A stretch of DNA of 64,000 nt from assembly GCA_029747015.1 (NCBI GenBank), contig JAKOGI010001543.1, positions 146,001 to 210,000 of the forward strand, in the 5' to 3' direction. A program made the position numbers and the translations under genes. Numbering within the stretch: position 1 is the first letter of the stretch; every line of letters begins with the position of its first letter. The notes under the pieces were generated by a model. It ran no database searches. It was not told the origin of the DNA and saw nothing but the letters and a program-made list of their open reading frames with translations. Positions 13,425 through 24,989 of this stretch are shown here, piece after piece. Source of the stretch: Carnegiea gigantea. Taxonomy: Eukaryota; Streptophyta; Magnoliopsida; Caryophyllales; Cactaceae.

Positions 13425-16400
13425 GGGTAGAAGCGGTCTACGGTTTCGGAAGGTGCACCTAGCGTCTTGGAATATTGGGTCACTTACTGGTAAGTCAATA
13501 GAATTAGTTAAGTCTTTACATAGACATAGGATCAGAACAGCATGCGTGCAAGAGACTAAGTGGGTGGGGGCTAAAGCTAGAGAAGTTAATAGGTATAAGT
13601 TGTGGCATTCGGGTTCAAGTAAGGCGAGGAATGGAGGTGGTATTTTGGTTGATAAGAAGTTGGTCGAGTTTGTTGTTGAAGTGAGGCATAAAAGTGATCG
13701 AATTATGGCCATTAAGGTAGTGGTGGGTTCAGAAATCCTTAATGTGGTTAGTGTTTATGCACCTCAAATAGGTTTGCCGGACGATATTAAGAAGCAATTG
13801 TGGGAGGATTTGGATATGGTCATTCGGGACGTACCTCAGAGCAAGAAACTTTTCGTAGGAGGAGACTTTAATGGCTATATTGGGGTCGAAGCAGACGGGT
13901 ATGATACGACTCATAGAGGTTTTGGTTATAGGGAGAGAAACGATGGAAGGGTTTTTGTCCAGGACTTTGTGGTCGCCTATGATTTGTTGGTGGCAAACGC
14001 TTTTTTTAAGAAGAAGGAGGACCACTTGGTAACCTTTAGGAGCGGTCCCATAAGGACTTAAATTAATTACTTCCTGATTAGGACAGGTGGTAGAAGATTA
14101 TGTAAGGATTGTAAGGTGATACCAAGTGAGTATTTAGGAATTCAACATAGATTGCTAGTGTTGGATGTGGAGCTCAAATGTTCAAAATGGAAGAGGAGGA
14201 GCGCTGAGGAGCCTAGAGTTAAGTGGTGAAATCTTACTAGGGAGAACGCTATGAAGTTAGCAGAGAGAATTTCCGAAGAAGGAGTTTGGAAGAAGGTAGA
14301 GGATGCAGATACAATATGGGAGGCAATGGCAAAATGTATTCGAAGGTCGGCTAAGGATATCCTTAGTACATTGAGAAGAGGTGCCAATAAAATGAAGGGA
14401 GCCTGGTGGTGGAACGAGGAGGTAAAAGAGAAAGTCAAGGAGAACCATATGCTGCTTTCGCAAATAGCAGAGCGGGTGAAGAGAAATAGATTAGTAGAGT
14501 TAGATATAAGGCAGCAAAAAAGGTAGCCAAGAAAGCTATTGCTGTAGCAAAGAGCATGGCTTATGATAGGTTATATCAAAAGCTAGAGTCAAAGGAAGGT
14601 GAGAAGGAAGTCTTTAAACTAGCGAGGGCTAGGGAAAGAAGAACAAGAGATTTGGGTGTCGCAAGGTGCATCAAAGATGAAAATGGTAGAGTGCTATGTG
14701 AGGATGCAGAAATCAAACAGAGATGGCAGATGTACTTTTCTAAACTCCTAAATGGTGAAATGATGGTGGATTTTCGAAGTAGGAGTAGAGAGAGTAGTGA
14801 GAGTCAACTTGATCCTTGTTTAGTGAACCTATCAGCAAGAACGAGATTAAAGAGTCCCTAAGGAAGATGACAAATGGGAAGGTAGAGGGATCAGATCAGA
14901 TACCGGTGGAAGTGTGGAAGTGTTTGGGTGAAGAGAGATTGAAGTGACTAGCAGAACTTTTCAATGTTATTTTTAGGACTGTTAAGATGCTAAGAGAATG
15001 GAGGTTTAGTACCGTCATCCCATTGTACAAGAACAAAGGTGATATTCAAGATTGTAATAACTATAGGGGTATAAAGTTACTGAGTCACACCATGAAGTTG
15101 TGGGAGAGGGTGATTGAGAAAAGGTTGCGGAAAGATATCTCGATAACAGAGAACCAATTTGGTTTTATGCCTGGCAGGTCGACCACAGAGGCGATTTACC
15201 CCCTTAGAAGGCTCATGAGATTGTACAGAGATAGAAAGGTAGATCTCCATATGGTGTTCATTGACCTAGAAAAAGCATATGATAGAATCCTGCGTGAGGT
15301 ATTATGGAGATGCTTGGAAAAGAAAGGAGTATCTCCAGTGTATATTCGACTTATTAAGGATAAGTATGAGGGAGGTAGGACGACTGTTAGGATGCCAGGA
15401 GGGGTTACTAATGATTTCTGCATTGGTATGGACCTGCATCAAGGTTCTGCTTTAAGCCCTTTTCGTTTCACTCTAGTCATGGATGAACGTACAAAAGGGA
15501 TTCAAGATGAGTTACCCTGGTGTATGTTATTCGCATATGACATTATTCTTATTGATGAGACCAGGAAGAGAGTTAATGAAAAACTGGAGCGATGGAGATA
15601 TACACTGGAGTCTAGAGGCTTTAGAATTAGTAGATCGAAGACTGAATACATTCATTGCTGTTTCAGTGGAAGGGAAGATGCGAGGGGAGAAGTCACCATT
15701 GAGGAGATGCAGACACCAAAGGTCAAGAAGTTTAAATATCTAGGCTCGATCATTCATCGTGAAGGGGACATTGACGAAGATATTGGTTATCGCATAAAAG
15801 TGCGGTGGCAAAAATGGAAGTATGCTTCAAGTGCGCTGTACGATAAGAGAATGCCTGTAGGACTAAAAGGCAAAGTTTATCGTATGGTAGTTAGACCTGC
15901 TGTGTTATATGCATCAGAGTGTTGGCCTATAAAGAAGACTCAGGTTCAAAGGTTAATGATAGTAGAGATGAGGATGATTAGATGAATTTATGGTTATACA
16001 AGAATGGATAGAATTAGTAATGGAGTGATAAGAGGCTTAGTTAAAGTGGTCTCCATCGAAGATAAGCTGAGAGAAATAAGACTCAGATGGTTTGCCCACG
16101 TGAAAAGAAGGAGTGCGGACGCTCCAGTGAGGAGATGTGAGGGAATTAACATCCCAAGAGGTAAAAGAGGGAAGGGACGACTAAAGAAGAGTTTGGACGA
16201 TATGATTAGAGAGGACTTAAAAGTTATAGGGTTAATGGAGAACATGGCTCGGGATAGGAGACTATGGTGGGATAGGATTAAGATCTTACTTCGCAGAGAG
16301 TTAGCCTCATAGTTGGTCACTCGGTTGTAGTAAAGTGGTTTTGGTTGTGGTTTTTTTTCTTTTTTCGTATGTCATGTTACATGCAGGCAGTTCATGCATC

Positions 16401-16724
16401 TGGGAAGAGATATTGTTTGCCTACCCCTATTTGTTAAGGTACGGTATCTTCCTCTGCCTTGTTGCACTTATGGTTACATAGTCACTGCCACCTAATTTTT
16501 TTCGTATTTTTTCATATTTCTTAATTCATTTCCCGTGACTTATCCTTAGTTTTTCTCCATAGAATATTTTCACAAAATCCTTCTTCTATAAAATGTTTTC
16601 ACAAAATTTGATTTTTGTGGGTCTCTTCAAATCAACCTCTCTATGGGCAAGATTGCCGGTAGAGGTAAGGTTGCCTACATCTGGATCTTCCCAGACCCCA
16701 TGAAAGCAGGATCTACACTGGGAG

Positions 16725-16756
<32 letters not shown>

Positions 16757-16760
16757 GCTG
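13425..16760 (+). mobile_element. RTE-type LINE inserted in the LTR
   Basis: The element has an apurinic endonuclease domain followed by an RT domain in one original frame, and ends in a (GTT)n tail at about 16726-16757 as plant RTE elements do. TATAG at 13420-13424 and again at 16761-16765 fits a short target duplication. The uninterrupted LTR at about 7643 reads TTATATAGGCAATAAAAA, which confirms the empty site. It lies opposite in orientation to its host element. Confidence 0.85.
13453..16312 (+). pseudogene. RTE endonuclease-reverse transcriptase, inactivated
   Basis: The N-terminal endonuclease shows ASWNIGSLTGK, QETKW, NVVSVYAPQ and GGDFNGYIG. The RT shows WRFSTVIPLYKNKGD, NYRGIKLL, QFGFMPGRST, FIDLEKAYD, a QGSALSPF block and a C-terminal RWFAHVKRR segment. 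Breaks include in-frame stops at 14059-14061 (TAA) and 14227-14229 (TGA where a second Trp is expected), another stop at 14946, one near 15982, and frameshifts around 14500 and 14860. The RT catalytic motif is FAYD at 15530-15541 where FADD is normal, so the first catalytic Asp of the pair is lost. The protein would have nicked target DNA and primed reverse transcription there; this copy cannot. Confidence 0.85.
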
Positions 16761-17002
16761 TATAGTTAATAAAAATACGAATTTTATAACGTAGAAAGAA
16801 TGACTGTTAGCTTAACGTAAAAATAAGGAACGCGGATGTTACACCCTTGGTCGGGGTCCTTATAAGAAATCCAATCTGAATCAGGAGGATCTTCACAATT
16901 TCAGACATCCTGCATATCAATCTCAGGGAAAACGGGTAATGTATCCAATATAGAAGAATGAGGAGAAACCATGTCCTCCTCCCTATGACTAAACACAGTG
17001 AA

Positions 17003-17488
17003 TCATCTTTCCACCTCAAAAGATACCCGGCTCTCTCTTACATCAATATGGCAACCAGCTGTAGACAAAATGGGCCGACCTAGGATAAACTGGGCATCGT
17101 CAGTTTGAGGCATATCAACTATAATGAAGTCCTCCAACACCCAAATGTCTCCTATATTGACTAGCATATTGTCCAACTTTCCTACAGGCTGCATCATAGA
17201 ACCATCAGCCAACTGTAAGGAAAAGGGTGTGGCCAATAATGGTCCTAGGTACAACTTATGAAATAAAGAATGGGGCATTATACTGACACTTGCACTTAGA
17301 TCACATAGACCTCTCTCAATTTCTACCTTTCCTACAATGCAGGGGATAGCAAAACTACCTGAGTCAGGGAGCTTAGGGGGAAAAATGGTTGGAATCTCAA
17401 TAGTGTCATTCTCTTTGAAAGGGGCAGTCTTGCCACCATTGTTTCTCTCCTTACTACCAGCCATAGTTATCTCCCTACCCTCTTCCAT
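17003..17488 (-). pseudogene. Athila retropepsin-like aspartic protease, isolated fragment
   Basis: The frame encodes a Ty3/gypsy aspartic protease. It has IPCIVGKVEIERGLCDLSAS with the catalytic Asp at residue 63 (codon 17300-17302), SLFHKLYLG, and an ILGRPIL strand near the C-terminus followed by DVRESRVSF. The usual plant motif is DLGAS; here Gly is replaced by Ser. The frame runs out into DSLCL and then the inserted element at 16843, so it no longer joins RT. It normally releases gag and pol products from the polyprotein. The upstream gag (from 19039) is on the same strand, separated by broken sequence (17489-17954) that retains no clear motif. Confidence 0.8.
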
Positions 17489-17954
17489 TTGTACTTCCTC
17501 AGAGTGAGTTAAGTCTTCCTCTTACTCCTTCATGGTAACACAGTTACAATACTCTCGAGGGTTAGGTTCAAGTTTGCTAGGTAGTCTATCTGGGAATGTA
17601 GATGAAAAAGTGACTTTTTGGGCAATTTGGGCTTCTAACATTCAATTATGAGTTGTAAGCACATCATCCTTTGAGGCTAATTGCTTAATATACGCATCCT
17701 ATTTTTGTTGCACCATAAGCATGTTTTCCATCATTACTTCCAAATTAGACTTTTCGGACATCTGAGAAAGGAATGAGGGTCTTTAAAAATCAGGGGATAC
17801 TCTAGCATTCATAGAGGGGCATGTCCACAGTATTTGGATTCGACCTATAAGAAAGATTTGAATGATGCTTCCAACCCAGAGTATAGGTATTAGAGTAAGA
17901 GTCATTGGTCAGTCTTAAGTTAAAATTTAGAACATAATTAACTTTATCAGGATC

Positions 17955-19039
17955 TTAGGAAAAAGGACTCCCAACTTGACAATTCAGAGATACGTGTTCA
18001 ATTGAACCACAAATTTCACAAGGGGAAGGAGCACTTGAGTCCACAGCATTAACATTCATTTGGTCCAGTCTTTTAGTTATGGCATCAACTTTAGCAGAAA
18101 GTAAAGTAATTGCATCAACTTCAAGCTTACCTCCAACCCACTTAGGTTGGGTTCTTTCAGTGGACCATTGGAAGTTGTTAAGCGTCATCTCCTCGATCAG
18201 ATTATAGGGTTCATCCTCAGTCTTACTCATCAGAGTTCCTCCTACCGTCGCATCAATAGTAGGCCTCACAGATTGGGCCACACCGTTATAGAAGGCTTAG
18301 ATTACCATCCAACGCTAAAGACCATGATGGGAGCACAAACATAGCAGATCTTTAAAACGCTACCAGACTTTATAAAGCATCTCGTCATCTCTTTGCAGAA
18401 AGTTAGTGATATGATTTCTTAGGCTCGCTGTTTTTCTTGGAGGGAAGAACTTGGCGAGGAATACTCTTGTCAACTCATCCCAGGTAGTTATGCATCCAGA
18501 CGGCAAAGAGTGCAACCAAGCCCTCCCTTTATCCCTTAATGAGAAAGGGAATAAGCGTAGCCGAATTGCATCACTAGAGATTCCATTTAATTTCAGCGTA
18601 TCACACACCTCTAAAAAAGCCAAGAGGTGCAGATTTGGATCTTCAAAGGAGTTTCATCGAATCGAGATTATTGCACCATGGAAATGAGTGCCGGTTTGGA
18701 TTTGAAGTTGTTGGCATCTACAGTAGGGCGAGCGATGCTCGAGGCAATCCCCTGGACTCTTGAGGTAACAAAATCACGAAGAGTCCTTCGTTGGTCACCT
18801 TCTACCATGCTTGAATTCCTTCTTACCTCACGCCTTTGCTCTTCAATCCTTTGCTTTTTCCTCCTTAGGCGAAAAGTCCTCTCAATCTCTGGATTGGGTT
18901 CGTACAAGATTGGACTTTGCATAAAGTAGGAAAAATTCCTGCAAGCACTTTCACCAACACCACCACTGCAGATTAAACAAGCAAAGAAACAAAAACAAAA
19001 ATAACAATAAAAGTAAATAAAATACTTAGTCACTTTCAC
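17955..19039 (-). pseudogene. Athila gag, frameshifted
   Basis: Three minus-strand blocks belong to one gag. 19039-18668 has NPEIERTF, an Arg/Glu-rich helix, and PTVDANNFKSKPALISMVQ. 18623-18360 has FLEVCDTLKLNGI, IRLRLFPFSLRDKGRAWLHS and WDELTRVFLAKFFPP, the core of the plant retrotransposon gag domain. 18281-17955 has PTIDATVGGTLMSK and ends with a zinc knuckle of CX2CX4HX4C form (CEICGSIEHVSLNC, 17979-18020). Shifts or stops separate the blocks near 18650 and 18340. The capsid part packages element RNA and the zinc knuckle binds it. The primer site lies 30 bases upstream of the block starting at 19039. Confidence 0.85.
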
Positions 19040-19068
19040 AAGACTAACTCAATAGTTAACAGTTTTAG

Positions 19069-19086
19069 TCCCCAGCAACGGCGTCA
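19069..19086 (-). other. tRNA-Asp-type primer binding site of the Athila element
   Basis: The + strand reads TCCCCAGCAACGGCGTCA. It matches the 3' end of plant tRNA-Asp (TCCCCGGCAACGGCGCCA) at 16 of 18 positions, and the minus strand therefore carries the Athila primer site. It lies between gag and the 5' LTR. Confidence 0.8.
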
Positions 19087-19092
19087 AAAACT

Positions 19093-20385
19093 TGATATGT
19101 AGACCACCGCAAGGGCACGGTGGTTATAGAATAGATAAAATATATCATTTCTTAGGGACCAATTGTAACTTACTAAGTCTTGCCTATTAGAATATGCTAA
19201 GTAAAACTCTGGTTTAAGTGGATCAATTTAACAATAGTAAATAAAATTTTCTAAATCAATAAGGGAAAAACGTCTAGGAATTCTCGTAGTTATGAAAGGA
19301 AACTGGATCAAAAATAATAAACATGTGCTTTTTTCTAATTGGTCAAATTCCACGAATTGTAATCTCTTCAAAAATTCAGTCTGTTCTTTCGAAATCAACT
19401 AAATTTGCCTAAACTAAGCAAAAGTCGTTCTTTCAAACTAATTTGCCTTAATTCAAGTTAAATATATTCGATTACTTACTAGCCCTGCTAACATATAAAT
19501 CTCCCTTTCAAGATGAAGTTACGTTAGGCCTTATCAAGCAGTCCAACAACCAAATGTCATCTTTCAGTTTTTCATTCATTTGTTTCAAGTGTGCAAGCAA
19601 ATTTCGGCCAAAAATCAACTCACAACATGAATAACACTAGACAAAATGAAATCAAACCAATCATGAAGATAAGCACAATTTTATGGATTAAAACATGATT
19701 TAATAACAATTCCATAAACTAGTAAATCCCTAGACTAAAGAAAACTGCTCAGACATGATAAAAGATTAACAAACTAACCAATGAGTGATGAAATCTGAGC
19801 AAAAAAGAGGATTGACTAAATGTCCTTCAACCAAAGGGTTTTAGAACCTCCTCAATGAAAAACTCTCACACTCAAGACTCACACCAATACAAAAACCAAA
19901 CTAAAAACTACAAAATTTGAGAAACTAAAGCACTAATCTACGCTACTCTACACTTTGCTTTGCTTGGAATGATCTTTTATTCTGGGATGGTCTCTACATG
20001 CTGCAGAACATCGCCTTATAAAGAAAACCTCAGCCAATCTAAGCCACACAGTCGAGGAAAAACGAAGAAGCAACAGTTACAGGCTTACCACGGTCCGTGG
20101 GGTGTACCACGGTCCATGGACCATAGTCTGGGCTGGAATTGGATTTTTGCTCATTCTTTGCTCTACGATCGTGGCATAACATAAATGACCATGGGAGATG
20201 TCAAAATACAGCCATTGAAGGGCAAATGTTGGGTAAAAAGATTAAAAATCCTGCAAAACACATCAAACAACTATACTCAAGTATAAATCGAGAATATGAG
20301 AGTAAATAACAACAATAAGCACAATATTCTCCTAAAAAATGAGACCAAATAGCCCTAAAATGATATACACATTAAGCACTTATCA
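19093..20385 (-). repeat. Athila 5' LTR
   Basis: The + strand runs from TGATATGTAGACC to GCACTTATCA, so on the minus strand it starts TGATAAGTGCTTAATGTG. It abuts the primer site at one end. It contains a pair of CCACGGTCC words near 20088-20120, as does the internal spacer near 3450-3520. No coding content. Confidence 0.75.
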
Positions 20386-21215
20386 AAAACAGAGCAAGGT
20401 CTAACAACAATAATTTAAAAGAGTCTAATTAGAGATAGCTTGCCATAGAAATTTTACGGTATAGATTTCGTTTCTGAATTTCTTTTCCCCTATTTTTAGC
20501 TTTTTGATTTGATTTCGTAGCTTTCAAATTTCATGTAATTGTATTTAATTTGGTACTTTGGAGATTAGGCTAGACATGACTCAATCGAAGTTTGAATTTT
20601 GTGTTCAATTTTGGATGTTTTCTCTCTCCCCTATTTTCTCACTCATTGTTCTTGGTACTCCTGTGTCATAATTTCATTCCCTCTATTTTCTTTAAATTGT
20701 GTTCTAACGAGATAAAATAGAGTTTGGTTGGAAGTTCAACAGGGGAATAGGTTGGATGTGGGTGGAACAAACTTGCAAGAACCCCTAGTGCTCCTCTTTG
20801 CAACCACTATCTGTCTTCTCTGTATGTGTTTTTTGGGCAGTCAATTCTTCTATTTATGCTATCTAGTCATGTAGCTTGTTCTTCGTAAATTTTAAATAAT
20901 ATATCTAAAATATATGTGTTTGAAATGATTACATATTAAAATAGTGAAGAAATTAGCCCAATATTATACCTGAAATCCTCTAATAATTTGTTTTTACATA
21001 TCAATCTGTCTAAGTAAACCCAGGTAATGACACTTGCACTTTCAGGTTAACAAATATATTTTCTTATGTGGTGAGAATATATATCCAAATATTCAAATGA
21101 TTTGTCGTCGTATATCTACAAATTTGCCTAAGTTAACCTAGGTAATTATATTTACATATATAGCTTCACAAATACATTTTCCTATGTATGAGAATATATA
21201 TAATATAGATGTAGT
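20386..21215. other. Unassigned spacer
   Basis: AT-rich sequence between the Athila LTR and the microsatellite. I see no gene, RNA or mobile-element signature in it on either strand. Confidence 0.5.
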
Positions 21216-21234
21216 GTGTGTCTATACATACATA

Positions 21235-21527
<293 letters not shown>

Positions 21528-21761
21528 AAGCAGACCTGACAAAAGTTGACCTGACCCGAAGATCCCAAATCTGCTTGAAAGTTTTAGGCTTTGAGCACGA
21601 TTTTCTCTACCCAAATCCGAAAAATCCGTACAGTTTTGGGTCAAATCTAAAACTGCCCACTCAACTTGAATATTATATCCTTATTTTTTATTTTTCTTTA
21701 ATGTACCTAGCACCATACATACCTATGTAAGAACTCATTTACTTATTTTCCAGCTAAGCTT

Positions 21762-22195
21762 CTTAATGGATACTTTTCAACAAATACTAGAATTAATTTA
21801 GAACAATTTAAAAATGAAATTGAATTAGGAATATATGGAGATACCGATATATTACAACTAATAAAATATTTATATCAGAGCAGGTATAAATGCACAACTT
21901 TTGAATCTAAAATTATTTTTATAATAGAAAGAATGGTACGAATTTACGCCCAACAGAAACAAGATAAATCTAGAGGAGCCAAAGCGTAAAATAATTACAA
22001 CTTAAGAAAAAAATTAACTTAATGGAAAAATATAGAGAGATTACAAAAGAAAAGTTATAGAACTTATTATATTGGCTTCAACAAAGAGAACAAGGATTAG
22101 GGATTCATACAAATAAAAATTTAATTAAGGCACAAAAGAGAGTGCTACACAAAATTAACCTAATAAATTATGAATTAGAATTAAGAAAAGAATAA
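21762..22195 (+). pseudogene. Small upstream viral ORF region (ORF1-like)
   Basis: Two short frames: 21762-21989, with FKNEIELGIYGDTDILQLI and no start codon at its left end, and 22022-22195, which starts ATG and has one in-frame TAG at 22058. They are rich in Lys, Glu, Gln and Ile and look helical. By position they correspond to the first small ORF of badna-, tungro- and solendovirus-like genomes, whose roles are poorly known. I do not recognise a specific family. Confidence 0.45.
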
Positions 22196-22272
22196 ACTAT
22201 TAAATTAAACATAATTGACAGTTATATAACAGATAGCGAATAATGGTTTAGTGATGAAGATTAAAAAATAAT

Positions 22273-22578
22273 ATGAGTTTTCCAAAAATTGAAAATCAAC
22301 TGAGAAATATAAAACAAGAAATTCAAGAAATAAATCAACCAATTAAAAGCTTAGTAATACATATGCAACTTATAACCAACACTTTTGAAGGAATTCTAAA
22401 CAAAGACAAAAAAGAGAATATATTCTCTTGGAAATAACGCTTCCAACAAGATTAATTCCAGGATAGCAATGATGAAAAATATCTAAAAAGATACCAAGAT
22501 GAATTAATAAAAGAGAGAGAACAATTACAACTAGAAAAAATAGAAGAACAAAGAAAAGTTAAAGATAAAGAAGAATAA
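22273..22578 (+). pseudogene. Coiled-coil viral ORF upstream of the polyprotein
   Basis: The frame from ATG 22273 to TAA 22576-22578 is interrupted by two in-frame TAA codons near 22435-22455. It begins MSFPKIENQL and is dominated by charged heptad-like stretches (NIKQEIQEINQPIKSL and later ELIKEREQLQLEKIEEQRK), a probable coiled coil. Small coiled-coil virion-associated or nucleic-acid-binding proteins occupy this position in several Caulimoviridae. Identity with one of them is inferred from position and composition only. Confidence 0.45.
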
Positions 22579-22596
22579 GGTGAATAAATTAATTAA

Positions 22597-23900
22597 CGAG
22601 GGAATATAATAAAACAATTAAAGAGCTGTTACAAGAATTTGAATATCTACAAATTTCTGAGATAGTTAGACAAGTAAATATGAACACTAGTGGACCAACA
22701 GGGAGCTCTTCTAGCAATAATCTAGGCTCGGTAACTTTTGAACAAGGAGAGACATCAATTCTTGCAGAAGAATTTGAGCAAAGACTTAAGAAAATATATA
22801 CCCTTAGATATAAGAGAAGACAAAGACCCAGAACTATTAATGATGAATTTATACCAAAAGATCCCACTATTCAAGATCCAATTCCTCCTTGGAGAAATAC
22901 ACTAAATATAGACTGTGTCACAGATAAGAAAAAAACACTAAATGTGTGGAGAACAACCATTGTAACAGCATTATTAACAACTCCAAAATTCGTAGAAGAA
23001 AATAGAGATGTAAATGCTATATACAAAATAAATATTAACTCTTTTCAAAGAATAGTTCAAAACTGGCATAGGAACATATCACAGAACATAAAAAAATATA
23101 ATAGAAGTTGATGTTAAAATAATTTAAAAATCGATATAGAAGAAGGAGTTTGAATTCTAGAGAAATATTTAATAGGACAGTTCGAATAATATGAATTTGT
23201 AGCAAACTTTAATTAAGCTAACAAAGAAAAAAGAAAAGAAGCTTTGTAGAAGCTAACCAACCTAAGAATTTGTAACCTATGTAATTTCAAAAGCTTCTTT
23301 TGTGAATTCGAAAAACATTATACTATATTATTCTGCAGAAAATTAAGAAAAAATTAAGAAACGTATATTCAACTTCTACTAAACATATTCCCACATTCAT
23401 GGAATGAATATTTTTCAGAAAAATTTGAAGAATTTGCAAGTCAACCTATAGTCTTTAGATCATTCGCGGCAGTTCAAACAAGTATAACTAGAGAAATAAC
23501 TCGACTATGTCTACAAGAGTGAAGAATGAGATACATAAAAGAGATAACAATTTGTTGTGAAGATGTAAGCGAACCAAGACAATATGGATGTCAGCCATAG
23601 CCAAAACATCATCCTAGAAGAAAGAAAACTATAAAATCGAGAACAAAAGAGTCAAGATCTAAAACTAGGATGAAAAAGTTACTCTAAACCTACAAAATCT
23701 CAATCGTCTATAAACAGACCTAGCAAGAAAAATCAACATTTTAAACATGAAACTCTACGAAAAGAGAGAATAAACCTAGAAAATCGATATTACAAAAGAA
23801 AGAAAGGACCAACTACTTGTAAATGTTGGAATTCTAGACAAATAGGCCATAAATCTATTGATTGTATGAAAAGAAAAGTAAATTTATAAAATTATATAAA
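22597..23900 (+). pseudogene. Viral capsid protein region with zinc finger
   Basis: The open part (22597-23111) holds a Ser/Gly-rich stretch after NMNTSGPTG. A block follows with LNVWRTTIVTALLTTPKF and INSFQRIVQNWH, which resembles caulimovirid capsid cores. Beyond 23112 the reading is scattered over frames by many stops. A basic segment (around 23620-23800) precedes a zinc finger at 23818-23865 reading CKCWNSRQIGHKSIDC. The family pattern is CXCX2CX4HX4C; here the third Cys is Ser (TGT to TCT), so metal binding would be impaired. The capsid packages viral DNA and its finger binds pregenomic RNA. Movement-protein motifs follow downstream. Confidence 0.65.
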
Positions 23901-24119
23901 GAAGAATTTGAAGAAATACAAGAAGAAGAACTTCATCTCATCAACATCAAAAATTTTGATGAAATATCAAGTTGTTATGAATCAACACAGACGAAACCAC
24001 TGAGCAAGAAGATAGTTTGTTAGAAACCAACTATGACTACTGGAGAAACTGAAATAATCCAGTAACAAGAACAAGAGAATAATGACAAGTATATGCGAAT
24101 AATAACCTTTAACCAACAA

Positions 24120-24760
24120 ATTAACCAAAAAATTATAGAAAAAGAATTATCTCTTAAGGATCCAAGGTCTTTTACGAAGAAGATGGATGATTTCCTTAAA
24201 AGAAAGGTCGTACGATATTTTAAACTCTACACTATAAAGCAACCTGTTTATATTCAAAATTTACAATGAAATATCATATTAAAACTAATGATGCAGGACA
24301 TAATTAGAAAATTTTTAGAAGAAATTCGCTCCAAAGATCGAAACTTAATTAAATATGTTCATCTATAAGGAATTCAGATAGCAGTAAAAGCATGCTTTAA
24401 AGAATGAATTAATTCACCAATTATTCTATCACTTCATGATTAACAATTTAAAAATGTTCGAAATAGTCACCTAGGAACTGTCAAGGAAATTTAATTTATT
24501 CAAAGCTTATCTGTGAATGTTATCCTAATTATTTAGTTATATTAAGAAGTAAAAACATCGAAAATACTCTCAATTTACAATTCAAACTTTTGACTGACAC
24601 AGAGCTTAAATCCGGTAATGATGCATTATCCTGCTATTACAGAGGTTTATATGTTTTCTCTAACACCAATTTTCCTATAAAAGAAATACGGCCGATAGAT
24701 AAAATTACATTTGACCCAATCTTTTCAACTATAAGTTCTATTACAGCCCTTCAAATGTAA
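24120..24760 (+). pseudogene. Viral movement protein region (30K/caulimovirid type)
   Basis: One frame from about 24350 carries GIQIAVKACFKE, SPIILSLHD, and an SHLGTVKE then SLSVNV series. After a frameshift near 24520 it continues with PNYLVILRSKN, LLTDTELKSGNDALS and YYRGLYVFSNTNFP. This pattern (conserved SPI, D, LG, a beta-strand core and a Tyr-Arg/Tyr pair) is that of caulimovirid movement proteins, which move virus through plasmodesmata. In-frame stops at 24366, 24406 and 24441 show it is dead. It lies after the capsid zinc finger and before the protease, the reverse of the usual order. Confidence 0.6.
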
Positions 24761-24989
24761 GATGCAAGACTACCTTCTTAACAGACTTTCAGTTGGTAGA
24801 TGAAGATAAAGAATCCACTAGCATAGCACCTAGGCTATCATATACCGAATCTGGAATCAGGGTAATTAATCGACCACCTCTCCCACAAAGCTTAATTTTG
24901 TCTACAGCTATCTCTAAGAGTTTTAGTTTAAACAATCCAAGCAGTCGTAATAGTACACATAAAGTTAAATTAGAATATTTCAATGGTTA

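Larger units (their letters stand above)
3902..16843 (-). mobile_element. Large-LTR, nearly non-coding Tekay/Del-like retrotransposon (LARD-like) nested in Athila
   Basis: Two long direct repeats (3902-7725 and 10424-16843, the second carrying a LINE) flank a 2.7 kb interior. Repeat 2 begins TGTAACACCCCC and both repeats end in TTACA. A tRNA-iMet-like primer site abuts repeat 2 on its inner side and a purine tract abuts repeat 1, so the element reads on the minus strand. The only coding trace is a short NFEDEILL-like end next to the polypurine tract, as at the 3' end of Tekay/Del chromovirus pol. Long LTRs around a short non-coding interior match the LARD class. Left-end truncation at 3902 removes about 90 bases of the 3' LTR together with neighbouring Athila pol. 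Confidence 0.75.
10424..16843 (-). repeat. 5' LTR of the LARD-like element, split by an RTE LINE
   Basis: It starts TGTAACACCCCC at 10424 and ends GTTACA at 16843. A LINE occupies 13425-16760. Without it the LTR is about 3.1 kb, against 3.8 kb for the other copy. The shortfall is an internal deletion of about 870 bases at about 12385, where CAAACTAGCTCAGATTTGGC joins sequences that are far apart in copy 1. Confidence 0.7.
1..20385 (-). mobile_element. Athila-type Ty3/gypsy LTR retrotransposon, cut by the left edge and carrying nested insertions
   Basis: Read on the minus strand, the order is 5' LTR (20385-19093), tRNA-Asp-type primer site, gag, retropepsin, a large inserted element, a non-coding spacer, an Athila-specific extra ORF, a 3' untranslated stretch, a purine-rich tract and the first 19 bases of the 3' LTR. 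The two LTR starts agree at 18 of 19 bases (TGATAAGTGCT and on). No RT, RNase H or integrase was found between the protease (ends 17003) and the spacer (starts 3901), although these are expected there. All coding parts carry stops or frameshifts, so this copy is dead. Clade assignment rests on the primer site, the gag motifs and the extra ORF after pol, which are known together in Athila elements. Confidence 0.85.

Noticed and set aside
13401..14025. Minus-strand frames opposite the RTE endonuclease
   Set aside because: They are shadows of the + strand coding sequence, which has clear domain motifs.
19069..19086. Possible tRNA-Asp gene fragment
   Set aside because: Only the 3' 18 bases match and there is no cloverleaf; it is a retrotransposon primer site.
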